A stretch of DNA of 64,000 bases. It comes from Isoetes taiwanensis. Taxonomy: Eukaryota; Streptophyta; Lycopodiopsida; Isoetales; Isoetaceae. Below, in pieces: positions 33,881 to 45,279 of this stretch. The notes below the pieces were generated by a model. That model did no database searches, was not told where the DNA came from, and saw nothing but the letters and a program-made list of their open reading frames with translations. The stretch covers positions 188,001 through 252,000 of the forward strand of contig JAJEKV010000057.1 of the NCBI GenBank assembly GCA_021234155.1. Reading direction: 5' to 3'. The first letter of the stretch is position 1; each line of letters opens with the position of its first letter. The translations under genes and the position numbers were made by a program.

Positions 33881-34818
33881 AAACGGCATATTATATTATA
33901 AGTGGATATTTTTTACAAAATGCGGCACCGACCCGACTATTTCCGCTTATGGGCGCGCCTATATACAAAAAACGGACTCGAGCCCTATCTACTAAAACCT
34001 AAGAGGAAAAACCCTCTACTACCGGGTTGGGGAGCGAGAGGTATCTGAGGAGGTGGTAGAGGTTACGCTTTCGGGGTCCCCGGTGAAAGGTGCGCGAGAA
34101 CCACCTCCATTCCGTTGGTATTTGGATCGGGATGTTCACCATCCCGGAACACCGACCATCCATTCGCGAGCCCACGATTGTGGCGGCCTTGAAGAGGTCG
34201 AAGCGGTTCATTTTGCAAGTAATCCACTCGGCGGTTGGTGGGCATAGTGCGATTTCGTTCAAACCAGCGGCCGGCATGCTCGCCATCGGATGTCTTCGGC
34301 TTCCTCCCGGTTCGTCTTATATAGCCAACCGAGGAGCTGCTTGTCGGCGATGGACCAATTAGAAATTCGGCCAGCGTGTTTTGCAATGCAAGGCTCTTTC
34401 TAAGCGAGAATCTTTTCTCCCCCCCGCATATCTAACAAGGGTACCCTCGACACATTCGTTTTAATGATATCCCACTTGAAGTTACCCGGCATTAAATGCC
34501 ATTGCTTCTTTTCATGCCGTCAAACATTAATATGTGTCCTTTATTTTTGTCACATCGATCCTTCTCTCACGTCTCATCTTCACCATTCATTGCTTCTCCC
34601 TTAAGTTGTTGGGGACTTAGCCAAATTTTGCCTCTCAATCCCCTCCTTGGCATCTTTCGACACTGGCACCATCAGCGGCTGATTTTAGCCCTTATCATAC
34701 CCCTTAAGCCTCCAATTCGCGGCGCCCTAAACCTTTTCCCCGTCTCTCTGCGCCGCCGTCCGTTCTACGCTCTCAGCCTTCTTCACCACGTTTCATACGT
34801 TTCGGCGGCTTTTTAGCC
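33881..34818. other. Spacer between integrase and the extra ORF, with antisense open frames
   Basis: No sense-strand domain is seen. Two overlapping minus-strand frames (33,999-34,286, 95 codons, and 34,063-34,386, 107 codons) have gene-like composition but no family I can name. Some Tat-lineage elements are described as carrying an antisense ORF in this position, so they deserve a search. The last 200 bp before 34,819 are pyrimidine-rich and could act as a leader for the downstream ORF. Confidence 0.4.
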
Positions 34819-37800
34819 ATGGCAGCCCCCAAACTTTCTACACTTCAAGCTTCTGCTCCAAGGGATGCGACTCTTTTCGGGTCTATGTCTTTCTCGACGC
34901 CCACCTTTCGAGAGGCCCTTGTTGATCTGAGTCGGGAAGTTGCGGAACGCCACAAGCTTTACGAATTTTCACAAATGGAGCTCCCAGCCCCAAATCCGGC
35001 GCAATTGCAGCAGTTCATAGCACACATCGTCAACAGCCCGGAAGGATTTGCTACGGTGGTCGATGGCACCACCATTTTACTTACTCAGCATTTGATTTCT
35101 GAGGTATTCCGCATCCCTTTGCAAAAACCTTCTGTCTCTTGGGCTGCTTTACAGGATATGGACGTCACTCAGTTTGGCGCTGTTGCTTATCAAGCAAACC
35201 AGCATCGCCTCACAAATATTGCCAAACCACATGAGACTTTTGTGAAGTTTCTGTGGAGAAAATTGCTTGGGCATTCCATTAAGAATACCCACATCAATAA
35301 GCCGTTTTACAATATAGTCATCACTGCCATCCACTCCAATCTGCATGTTGATTGGCCACAGCTCTTAATTTACCGCCTTCTTCAAGAAGTAGACCGCATC
35401 CGGGCTACTCCCTCCTCTGTCTCTGAAATTTCCGTGGGAGGCCATCTTCAGGCCCTCATTCGTCATTATCTTCCTGTTCTTGAGAGCCCTTCCACTTCCC
35501 ATACCTCCACTCAGCGCTCTCTACATTCCCAGCATCAAACTCAACAAGCTGTACCTTCATGCCAGACCTCCCCTCATCCTGTTCAACCTCAGACCCTGCA
35601 TGTTATTGTATCCTCTTCCTCCTCTGAGGCCACGCCTACCCATTCCTGCCATGCCTCTCAACAATCTCAGACACGGCAGCAACAGGGCCCTGAACCTCCC
35701 CATCCTCGACAGCTCCTGTACAAATTCCAGCAAGATGTTCAAGCCGCTGCCATGCAGCTACAAGCGTCCCAGGCAGCTCTCATGACTGGTGTTCAGGCGT
35801 CCCTGGAGGCTTCCGATGCTGTTCAAAGAGACCTTCAAGCTGCCACTGCACAAGTTGCAACTTTGGAGGCCCAACTTCAAAACAAGCACGGAGCTCTCTT
35901 ACAGGCCCATATCGATCTCACAAGTGCACAGGATCAGACCAGCCTCCTTGCAGATCAACAGGATCAGCTCCAATCCGAAATTCAGGACTTATTGGAACAA
36001 AACAAGTCCAAAGATACTCTCCTGGGTGAAAAGGAGAAACACATTGCTAAGCTCGACGCCTTGTACTCAGAGCTTTGTGACAATTACAACACTCAAGTTC
36101 AAAACCTCACTGAGCGTGAAACTCGACTCACCTCCCTTGAAGCTCAGCAAAACACGCTCACCAATCAGTTAACGTCCCTCCAGACTCAGCTGTTGGAGGT
36201 TCAGAAACAAAAAGTCATCGATGATGCGGAGATTGCCACACTACGCCTCCATACTCCTGGGCAATCCTCTTCACATGCCACGCTTCCGGGTAAACGGGTC
36301 CGTGATCAGTCCCGTCTTTTGTTAGAACAGGAGAATCGGATCCGTGACCTTGAACATCAGCTCCAGCAAGCAGTTCAATCTGCTGAGGAAGCCCAAAACA
36401 AATAGGAGGGATATCTTGAAATTGCTACCAACATCCCGGTGGACTTCTCTACTCCTTCCAGCTATCTTGACTATATGGTGGCCCGACGGCACCTCTTTCT
36501 TTTGAAGTGGTACACGGCCAATGGCCAAGTTCATCAACCGCCATTCAACAGTGTGGACTTCCTTCGGATCTGGCCGGATCTTTCTATAGAAGATAAGGGT
36601 TTATTTTGTGCACTCTTAGTCTTTGAACAACTCACGGTTGAAGATCCTGAATTAGTCATCTTTCGAGTTGTTCAGCCCATGGCATATGTTTTTCATGACT
36701 TCTACCTGGCGGATCTCCAGGATAAATTCCGGGATGAGGCCCATCGTGTTTTTAGAGGCAACTCCAATGCTGCTTGGTTGTTATCAACCACCAACAAATA
36801 TTTCAAGGATCCTGCTCAGTCTCAGACTTTTGAACAGGAGTACATGCCTGAACTGGCTCAGCACTTACCTCTGTGGCAGGCCGAAACGTTGGAACAGGTC
36901 AACAAGAATCTGGCACACCCCCGATGATCCGAATTTGCCCGGATTTATATGCAAAGACTTGGGAGGCTACAATCAACTCCGTGGGCCTTCGGAAAGCAAG
37001 ACCATCCCCACGGGTTGGGTCAATTCTCCTGTCTATCAATTACTCTCTACTTCAGAATGGGACCATTGGTGTCGTGCTCTTGATCAAAATCTTGTTCAAG
37101 CATTTCGAGACATGGCTCTGCAACCCACGCACACGGGCATGCTTCCCTCTCCATATGCTTCCTTAGGAGCCCCTCCACGCCCACGGTTCCTTTCTTTTCC
37201 GACCGCAACTTCCCTTTTGGGCCGAAGGTCATGGATGGCCTGGCCGGGTCGACTCATACCTCGATCTCCGCGGATCTCGGTGGGATCCCCGATTTGTCGA
37301 CGGCTCAAGCGGGAGGATAATGCCACTTTGGACACTACTGAAAATTGGATTTATATCGGTAATGAGCGTGGTTGGCAAAAGCCTGCTGATGCCTTGCATG
37401 GTCTTGATACCTTCTTGCAGAATGCTGCCACCTCACCAGACCCTTCAGTCCACCGTCAAGCTGGTTTCTATGCAGCTCTCAAATGCATCCTGGTCAGCTC
37501 TTTAAATCGGTCGGCGTCCAATCTTTCTTTGCAACCCGAATGCGGCGTCAATGCCTTCGGTCTCCAAAACCCGCCTTCTCATGGAGTGCGGTTTGTTCCG
37601 CCGGCCGCCCATCTTTGCTCACGGAAGACATGGTGCGCTCTCACTTCCTCATTGAGGCCCATCGCCCCTGGGGCTCCAACACCCACTGGCTCTTCAAACC
37701 GCCCGAGGACCTCATTGCTCATTACCATAATGGGCCCGACCTCATTCCGTGAGGATCACTTTCCAGCTGCTGGTTTCCGCCCTCGAAGCCATTCCTCCTT

Positions 37801-37837
37801 TTTCTTGGTGAAAGTGTCGTTTGGTGGGGAGTGTTAG
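34819..37837 (+). CDS. Extra retrotransposon ORF with N-terminal plant-transposon domain and long coiled coil, interrupted
   Basis: It starts with ATG in a good context (TTAGCCATGGC). The first 528 residues are open. Residues about 30-210 (REALVDLSREVAERHKLYEF, then a region with VDGTTILLTQHLISEVFRIP and FVKFLWRKLLGHSIKNT) resemble the putative plant transposon protein domain found beside Athila/Tat elements. About 230-300 are S-, H- and Q-rich. About 300-525 form a glutamine- and leucine-rich coiled coil. A single TAG (36,403-36,405) follows, and the same frame continues to 36,927 (YLDYMVARRHLFLLKWYTAN, VFHDFYLADLQDKFRDEAHR). A +1 shift then carries the reading (GYNQLRGPSESKTIPTGWVN) toward the 3' LTR. 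Total about 1,000 codons. It is the longest open frame in the element and is much better kept than pol. Function unknown; a structural, nuclear or envelope-like role is only conjecture, and I see no membrane segment. Confidence 0.75.
37821..37831 (+). promoter_or_regulatory. Polypurine tract (plus-strand primer)
   Basis: TTGGTGGGGAG lies directly before the 3' LTR start TGTTAG, where the primer for plus-strand DNA synthesis is expected. Confidence 0.7.
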
Positions 37838-38425
37838 TCATGTGCCTCTGGTTGAGGACTATTCATGCACCACGACAAACCGGGTCAAGCTCAAGGATCC
37901 ACAGTCGAGCCACGGGTCAGCCATCAAAGGCCCAGCAGAAGACCAAGCAGCAGACCACGCAGTCAAAGCCTGGGGCTGCCATCAAGAGGCGCCGCTCAGA
38001 CAAGTGATGGCCCGCCACCGCCCGCGTCAGCGTCAGCGTGATTCTAGGCACTTCAAGAGGCACCGCCAACATTCCTGCAAATCAGGCCTCCTTCCAGGAG
38101 TCGGCACGAGATCGGTCCCGAGTGTCTATATTGGGCCAAAGGCCATTGTACTATATATATGATTAGAGCTAGCACATGAAGGCTAGATGAGTTTTGAGTC
38201 TTGTCTCTTTTCAGTCTTCTCTCTATTGCGAGAGCTCATGTATGTTCATCATTGATATCAAGGAAGCTTATCATTTTCCTCTCATTGTTCTTTCTGTTCT
38301 GTTTTCTTCTTCTTGTTCTCTTCTTGCAAATCCCGCGTGACATAGTCCCCCGGACTCTCCTGTTAGATCCACGGGTCCTCACAGAGGGCTGTCTTCCAGG
38401 AGTTCCCGAACCCAGACCCCAAACA
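37832..38425 (+). repeat. 3' LTR
   Basis: It runs from TGTTAGTCATGTGCC to ACCCCAAACA, 594 bp, and is the uninterrupted partner of the 5' LTR. It has the same TATATATAT box (38,152-38,160). It keeps CAG-rich words (CAGCAGAAGACCAAGCAGCAG) where the 5' LTR is garbled. Confidence 0.92.
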
Positions 38426-40020
38426 CGCTCTCCAAGCACCTCCAAGCACACCGGACCAACCACGAAAAGCAGCGCGTCCGGACGGGTGCTTTTGTACCCC
38501 AATATCTAACTTAGACCCTTAGCCAAGCCTTATATCCAAGGGCAAGAACAAGCTGTGGGATAGGACAAGAACCATGCCCGACTACATGATATGCAAGCAC
38601 AATAGGCATAGATATCTCTCAGCCCATGCAGCCCTCGCCCTATTCATGCAAAGATAAGGCAATCAACAAGGTGGGGAGCCCTCAATTCAGCCTTTGGACC
38701 TAGCGCCTTTTCGACACTTTCTTTCGAAGGGGAGCAAAGCCACATCCATGAGATCGAGTCCTCAAAGTACGAGTACCATGGCATAACATCGGGGATACCA
38801 AAGCGCAAATTGAGCGGGATTACGAGCAACTAGGGGAAGAAAACCCTGGGTTGGGAAAGCGGAGAGGCGATGAGGATGGAGAGGCGAATAACCGTGCATG
38901 ATGATGAAATCAGGCGGGCCTATGAACCACCTGTCGGCATCACAAAGCCCTATCACCAATAATCATCGATTTAAGAGGAGTACATCTTGGCAAACGGCGT
39001 CCTCAACCTTCCCATCTTGCCAAGAAGAAGGGCTTAGAATCAGCGAGCCCTTAGGTTTGATGGCAAAGGAGCGCAAAAGCGACTTCGCCACTACTCCTAT
39101 CGAAATTCCAAGGGAGCTCCGCAGGCCGACACTCTTCTGTAGGGAGACAATATCGGACATAGCGACCTATGAAGCGAGAGAAGGGAGATGTATAAGTCAT
39201 CGAGAACCAATCATCGGAGGAGGAGTTTCAAGAAATACAAAGTAGATTGTACAAACCCGAGAAAGAGGCCCAAGCTCTAGCAGACAATTCATTCCGGGAG
39301 TATCACGGGAGGCATCCGGTAGCATCAACACGGAGAGCACAACTATCATGTGGAGGGACCATGAAGACCTCTTGGCATTGAGACATCTGGTGAAGCGGCT
39401 CGGAGAAAGGGCCGCGAGGTTCGAAGGCCATAGGGAAAGGTAAAGGTACTAAGTTACTATCTTCCAGTCCTTAGCCAGGCGGATGATAGTTTTTCACAAG
39501 GAGTTCGCCCACGAGAAGAAGAGTGGTGGCTCCTCATAACACTTTCCCTACGGCTTTGGATCATATCATTCTCTTTAGAGATCCGTGGCATTTCACTACC
39601 TCGACTTAGGCAGGGCCACCTCGGGGACCTTAACATTGATGGTAGTGGCGGTAGCAAGACCCGAACTCCCGCACCCCAAAATGGCTCGAGCACTCAAGGG
39701 GGTCTTCAGAAATATCTTCATGGGCGTCTAATGAAAGGACTTGACTCGGGGATGTCAAGAACTTCATCAAATCGATGAAGGGCATCGAAGATGAACATTT
39801 TCTCATTTTCACTTATCTTCTAAATTGTATTGAATATTTTCAGTCCTATGTATTGTCATGAATCTTATATCCTATATTATAATGTTATGCCGTAATTCAC
39901 GGATTTGGATCCAAAATTTCTAGATCCTAAGGCCACAAATTACCCGACTACATCAAGGGTCCAAATTTAGTCTTTTTTCGCCCGACTCTTTTTTTACCAT
40001 GGTTTATTTCTTTCTTCCAA
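38426..40020. other. Unrecognised, coding-like plus-strand composition
   Basis: 38,700-39,800 is richer in GA and GC than its flanks. It holds a 115-codon frame (38,898-39,245) with LGLMAKERKSDFATTPIEIP and RELRRPTLFCRETISDIATY. I do not recognise it. It may be a decayed retroelement gag or linker. Confidence 0.35.
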
Positions 40021-41250
40021 CTTACCTTGCTAAGGCTTATTTACGGCAGAGCAGCGGGCTTTGAGGTGCTTCCAAAACGTCCATGGCGATCTACACGAAG
40101 GCGTTCCTGCTTTTGGTCTTGCTATGAGTTTTGCTCTGTGAAATGGACCATTAGTTTAGGGCTTACACAACTGCAGTTCAGCCCCAAATACGAAGGTGCT
40201 TACATGTATTTGGATTTCGTTACGCAAAACGGCATGGCGCTGATACACATTCTAAGGTTTTGCCCTAATGATCAGGTATATATGGACGGTGGAAAATTGG
40301 GATGCCAAAATCGACCTGTGCCTAACTGTGGCGGATTTTCTTAAGGGCAAAACTGGCAGGAAATGACTGATCCAGCATTTTCTTATTTGAAGAGCTTTTA
40401 TATCAGTGATTGTTCTGGTTTAATCCGAATTTTGATCTAACAATAGGCCACGACAGAATCCAGTAAGTGGAAACAAATTTAATAGCTTCTGTGAGGCTTT
40501 TATACAGCTGCTCTATGATTTCTTACTCTTGCAGTTTTTTACTCTGGCAATTTTTCATGTCACAGTGGAGGCTCTTTTGATTGCTAGAAAGTTAGAGACA
40601 TACATCAAGTAAGTACAGCATGTTGTTTGTTGTCATATGCACTGGTTGCATATACACGGAAAATACAAAGTTACATCTGTCCTTTATTTGAAGTGAGATC
40701 ATGTCCAAAGAGGCCCCAGATGGATTAATGTCATCACAAGATATCTAGAAACGTATGGCTCATGCAAACGAAGATGCCACAGAACTGGGCAGATTGCTTA
40801 GGCAGAATACCAGCTAAATGACACCACCGGTGCTTCCCTTGCAGCCTGGCTATTGCTCCATCATGATCCAGAATATTCCCTTCTAATATGCATTACCTTC
40901 ACGAATTTGTCATTGGAAACATCCCATTCCAATGAGCCCACGATGTTTTATTATTTGAACATCCAAGTTCGTTATCATACCCTTTTTATCTGGACTAACC
41001 ATTAAATGTTATTGCAGCCATTGAATAAGCATACTCAGACCGGTGCAGCATTGGAATGAGAAAGGAATGCCAAGTTTGAAAGCTATTTTGAAAAATACCC
41101 CTGAGTTTAAACAACTCATCTCTGGATCATTCCCAGATGGCTGGGAAAAGGATTTGCCAGTATGTCCCAGATGGTTGGGAAAAGGATTTGCCAGTATGCA
41201 AACTAAACTATCAATGCTGACATATCTCATCTTAGGTGTTTAGATTTTAT
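40021..41250 (+). pseudogene. Captured exon pieces, including a transketolase-like exon
   Basis: An exon at 41,018-41,162, after an ATTGCAG acceptor, reads in two frames NAKFESYFEKYP then EFKQLISGSFPDGWEKDLP. This matches the plant transketolase segment that links the domains (W-N-x-K-F-x-x-Y-x-x-x-x-P-E, then E-x-K-x-L-I-S-G-E-x-P-x-G-W-E-K-A-L-P). One frameshift lies in AAATACCCCTGAG. At 40,535-40,608 a clean exon with TTGCAG and GTAAGT borders reads FFTLAIFHVTVEALLIARKL in its first 60 bases; its gene is unknown. A frame at 40,027-40,344 (FSPKYEGAYMYLDFVTQNGM) is also unidentified. Mixed, isolated exons just upstream of a Helitron 3' end suggest Helitron capture. Confidence 0.55.
41132..41199. 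repeat. 34-bp tandem duplication in the transketolase-like exon
   Basis: Two adjacent 34-bp units (41,132-41,165 and 41,166-41,199), differing at one internal base and at the last base, both carry GGGAAAAGGATTTGCCAGTA. The duplication includes the end of the exon. Confidence 0.9.
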
Positions 41251-42440
41251 TACCAATTTTGAGCACTTACAGACATATACATCAGAGATATCATGTGATG
41301 TTACACATGTATACATCAGAGGTACCATATGATGCTATACGTAATCTTTCACAAGTCTGCATGAATTTGCCCTAGATGATGGAAGAAAACAGCAATACAA
41401 ATGTAAAACATGGCCCGACACTATATTATTTTTGCATTTTTGCCGATTCGGTGCACACCAAGCACAACAAGGTATCATGGCAGTTTCTGCAGGGTAAAAC
41501 TATGGCCAACCGATTTCGATTTTTCTATTTTTAATATATTCCCCTTGCTTCTATTGGACCACCAGGTACGTTATTATATTTTGTTTAATTTGGTTTGTTA
41601 GCTTGAAAAAGCCATGGCTAGAGCAAGTCATGAAAAGGCTTTAGAAACTTGAATGTCAAGATTTTGAGAAAAGGAACAAGTGCTGCATGCTTGCCAAGGT
41701 GGCAACAAGCCTAGAACAAGCTTCCTTACTCTTACTCTGTAATTCAATTATTTGCATGCAGGGCCATATTTGCTGCATTTCATGCTTAGTCTCTGATCTA
41801 TATGCAGGAAGAGGCACAAGGTATGCTGCCCTCGGCAGATGAAACCATATTTAAAATTAGTCATAACCACCTGGGTATTGAGCCATGGCAATGGCAATGG
41901 TGGATGGTTTACGTCACACATTGCACAATGGAAAATAATAGAGATTATTGACTCTAAACTTCAATGTAATTACTCTTCTTTATTCAACCTATTTAGCTGT
42001 CTCTCAACTTGGTATTTCATTTTTTGTTGGAATGTTAATTAGGTTACGAAGGTTATCTCATTGGAAGGCAGCAAATTCTTGCTCATCTAATGGGATTAAT
42101 TAAGCAGGAATGACATAATCAGCTCAAGCTTATAACAATGCAGACTGATTAAGTCATGATTCCGACTTTAGCAGGTTAACCACAGGCTGTATCCTTTGTT
42201 GGAGGAGCATTATGTTGACTTCGGCATCAGATCAGAGAAAGAGAGTACGATATGAAAAAGATTGATTAACAGAGTTAGGATCTTTGGAAATTCGTTTTCT
42301 AACTAAGCAACTGTAAAAACTGTAGCTGAGAAGCTAAGCACACAAGAAAAGGGGCCAACTGAGAATGAACATGAAGAGAATGTATGCGAAGGTCATATAG
42401 ATGATTGTACATACATTACACTGACACGTGCCATATCTAG
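41251..42440. other. Intron-like or intergenic sequence
   Basis: No exon could be supported. A pair of about 35-bp near repeats (TATACATCAGAGATATCATG and TATACATCAGAGGTACCATA) lies at 41,276-41,340. Confidence 0.4.
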
Positions 42441-43062
42441 ATGAAACGTTGTCATCTACTTTATCTATTTGTCTTTTGTGAGCTTATATATGCTTCATCT
42501 AAAACGTTGCCATCTACTTCTTTATCTATTTGTCATATTTAATCTTTTGTGAGCTTATATGTGCAATAAAAAGAATCAATCTTCAATACACTAAACAATT
42601 ACAAAAGGGTGTGATTTTTGTAGTAGGAAAGGTTTTTTATCTAATTCATAGCTTATATAGAAAAGTTCCACAATTTGATACGAGTATTTTGTTTTCACAG
42701 GTGGTCGGTTCCTAAATATAGTTAGACTTATGACACATGGACGTTGTATGCTCCTAAATATAGTTAGACTTATGACACATGGACGTTGTATGCTCTATGT
42801 GCTTTAAAAGGAAATCGTTGTATGCTCTATGTGCTTTAAAAGGAAACCATTTAGCTGGCATATTTATAGCTCATAAGGAATCCAGTTCACATGCTCTATA
42901 TGATTGCCTACACATGATATAATTGCCTAACTTATTGGCTAACTTTGGCTCTTGATTTAGCTGGCATATTTATAGCTCATAAGGAATCCAGTTCAGCTCT
43001 ATATAATTGCTTACACATGATATAATTGCCTAACTTATTGGCTAACTTTGGCTCTTGATTAA
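42441..43062. repeat. Cluster of short tandem duplications
   Basis: Four separate duplications lie within 620 bp. One of about 60-70 bp (TTTATCTATTTGTC) is at 42,441-42,560. One of about 45 bp (CCTAAATATAGTTAGACTTA) is at 42,712-42,797. One of about 33 bp (GTTGTATGCTCTATGTGCTT) is at 42,785-42,847. One of about 107 bp (TTTAGCTGGCATATTTATAG) is at 42,850-43,062. They abut one another. Confidence 0.85.
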
Positions 43063-43489
43063 GGCAAATACTAGGTGATAAAATGCCACTCATATGGTAG
43101 TACCCAAGCAATGTAGCAATAATTCCACGAGCACATACATATGCTTTAAAGGGTATAGATTGAGACAATTAAGTTGCTCCAAAACAAGATGTTTGCTCAA
43201 TCGTAATTGGCTTTATTGAACCTGGTTAGGACGGTCCCCACTTATGTTAAAACCTCTGCTCTAGAGGTTTCACAAATAAGTCATATTTCTCAAAATTTAA
43301 CATGCTATAATACATGCAACACATTAATACCCCACTCTTGATGTACAACCACACGAAACGTCCACAACAATTTCCTATAGTTAATGCGATTCAAAGGTTT
43401 TGAGAGCCTTTAGGCACAACTTAAATTTAGAGTATCATAATGGCAACAAATAATAATTTCTCTATGGATTTGCCTAATTATATTAGGTT

Positions 43490-43570
43490 TATAAAAATGA
43501 ATCTGAGTTGAACAGGTTTCCACACACACGTTCCCAACTTATGCCCAGCAACGCTGGGCACCATTACTAG
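43490..43570 (+). mobile_element. Helitron 3' terminus (element extending to the left)
   Basis: GAATCTGAGTTGAACAGGTTTCC leads to GCCCAGC, AAC, GCTGGGC (perfect 7-bp stem), ACCATTA, CTAG (43,567-43,570) and T. This is the same 3' end as at 48,705 and 7,787. The body to the left is not polypurine here and may contain the exon pieces at 40-41.2 kb. Its 5' TC end was not found. Confidence 0.85.
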
Positions 43571-45279
43571 TTATATTATAAAGTTTTAGCGTATGTCTTG
43601 AATCAAACCCTAATTTAGATAGTTGATATCGTCGATTGCATTCGAAGGCCGAGATTTATCGCGACAACTTCCCACCACCGTGATTGGCCATGCTCGATCT
43701 CTTAAGAGGAAAGGAAAAATGGCGAGAAAAAGGGCAAAGTGAGAGGCAAAAAGGCACGGGTAAAAGGGAAAGACCGAGAAGGGAAAAGGAAAGGGGAAAA
43801 GATACCTAAAAAGGGAAGGAAAAAAAAAAGGGAGAAAAAGGAAGGAAAAAGGACACTATGAAAAGGAAAAGGGGGAAAGGGTGAGGGGACGAGAATAAGG
43901 GGAAAAGAAAAGGGGAAGGGAGGAAAAGGAAGAAAAAATAGGCAACGGGAAAAAGGTGAAGACGGAAAGGGTGACGGAAGGAAAAAGGGGATGATAAGAA
44001 TGATGGAGAGAAGGAAAAAAGGGCATGGAAAAATAGAAAGGGAAGGAAAAAGGAAAAAGGAGGCAAAAAAAAGGGAAAAGGGCATGAGGAAAAGGGAGAG
44101 GGAAATGAGGCAGGGAAGGAGAAAGTGGCACGAGAAGAGGAAAAGGGTGAGGAAAGGAAAAAAAAAGAAAGGGAAAAGAGATGGAAAAAGGGAAAAGGGA
44201 AAAACTAAAAAGCAAAAAAGAGAACAGAAAAAACATGGAATAGGAAAAGAGGAAAAGGGAAAAGGGGAAGAGGGTGGGAAAAGGAGGAAGAGGGTGGGAA
44301 AAGGGGGAAGAGGTGTGGGAAAATGGAAAGGAAAAAGAGAGGAAAAAAAAAAGGTGGAAAGGAAAGAGGAAAAGGGCATGGAAAAGAGAAAATGATGATG
44401 AAAAAAAAGGAAAAGGAAAAGGAAATGGGAGGCGAAAGGGGAAAGGGGAAAGAAAAAAGAACACGAGGAATAAGGAGGTTAAATGGAAAAAGGAAGGGAA
44501 AAAAGGGCCTGAGAAAAAAACTGGAAGAGGGAAAAGGGTGAGGAAAGGGTAAAAAATAAAGGGAAAAAAAGAGCATGGGGAAAGGGAAAAGAAAAAGAAA
44601 AAAAGAGGAATAGGGACGGGGAAAGGGGAAGAGGGTAGGGAAAGGAAGAAAAGGCAAGTAAAACAAAGTGGAAAAAAGGGAATGGAAAAATACATGGGAA
44701 AAAGGGAAAAGGAAAAAGGAAAGGGAAAGGGAAAGGGAAAGGGAAAGAGAAAAGGAAGGGGGGAAGGAAAGAGGAAAAGGGCACGGGAAAAAGGGAAAGG
44801 GTGGGGAAATGATGAAAAAAGAAGGAAAAGGGAAAAAAAAAAAGGGGGAGGAAGGGGGGAAGGAAAGGAAAAAGGCATGAGAAAAAAGGAAGAAGAAAAT
44901 GGGAAAAAAGAGACATGAGATAAAGAAGAAGAGGGTGAGGAGAGGAAGAAAAACATAAAAAAAGGTGGGGAAAAGGGAATGCAAAAAGGGCATGAGAAAA
45001 GGGAAGGGAAAAGAGAAAAGCAAAAGGAATGGGAAAAAGAAAGGGAAAAAAGAGCATGAGAAAAATGGGAAGGGTGGAGAAAGGTGAAAAGGGAAGGAAA
45101 AAAGACGTCAAAAAAGGGAAAGGGAAAGGGAAAAATGAGAAGGAGAAAATGAAGGAAAAGAGGAGGGAGAAGCCTGTCACTTTGAAGCTGCATTTTATGG
45201 TATGCAATGATAGTATTTTTAATTTCAGAAAGTTGAAGACACCTGTTGTATGCGCTCTTTAATTCTTTTACTCATCTAT

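Larger units (their letters stand above)
25847..38425 (+). mobile_element. Ty3/gypsy LTR retrotransposon, Athila/Tat-like, degenerate
   Basis: Two direct LTRs (593 bp after removing a nested insert, and 594 bp) enclose gag with CCHC knuckles, protease, RT, RNase H and integrase in Ty3/gypsy order. No chromodomain follows the integrase. Its C-terminus has the R-W-L-G-P-Y and L-V-N-G-x-R-L-K pattern I associate with the plant non-chromovirus Athila/Tat lineages, which also tend to have extra coding DNA before the 3' LTR, as here. A polypurine tract TTGGTGGGGAG lies at 37,821-37,831. I could not match the sequence after the 5' LTR to a tRNA primer site. Two other elements are nested in it. Frameshifts are numerous, though some may be sequence errors. 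Confidence 0.92.

Noticed and set aside
33999-34386. Antisense gene in the retrotransposon
   Set aside because: The position is suggestive of Tat-type antisense ORFs, but the frames are short and overlapping and I recognise no domain, so I mention them only in the spacer entry.
43702-45207. Open frames of up to 445 codons rich in F, S, P and L, or K, R, G and E, in both orientations
   Set aside because: They arise because a polypurine/polypyrimidine tract has few stop codons. Several frames are open at once on both strands, the product is low complexity, and the frame differs between Helitron copies.
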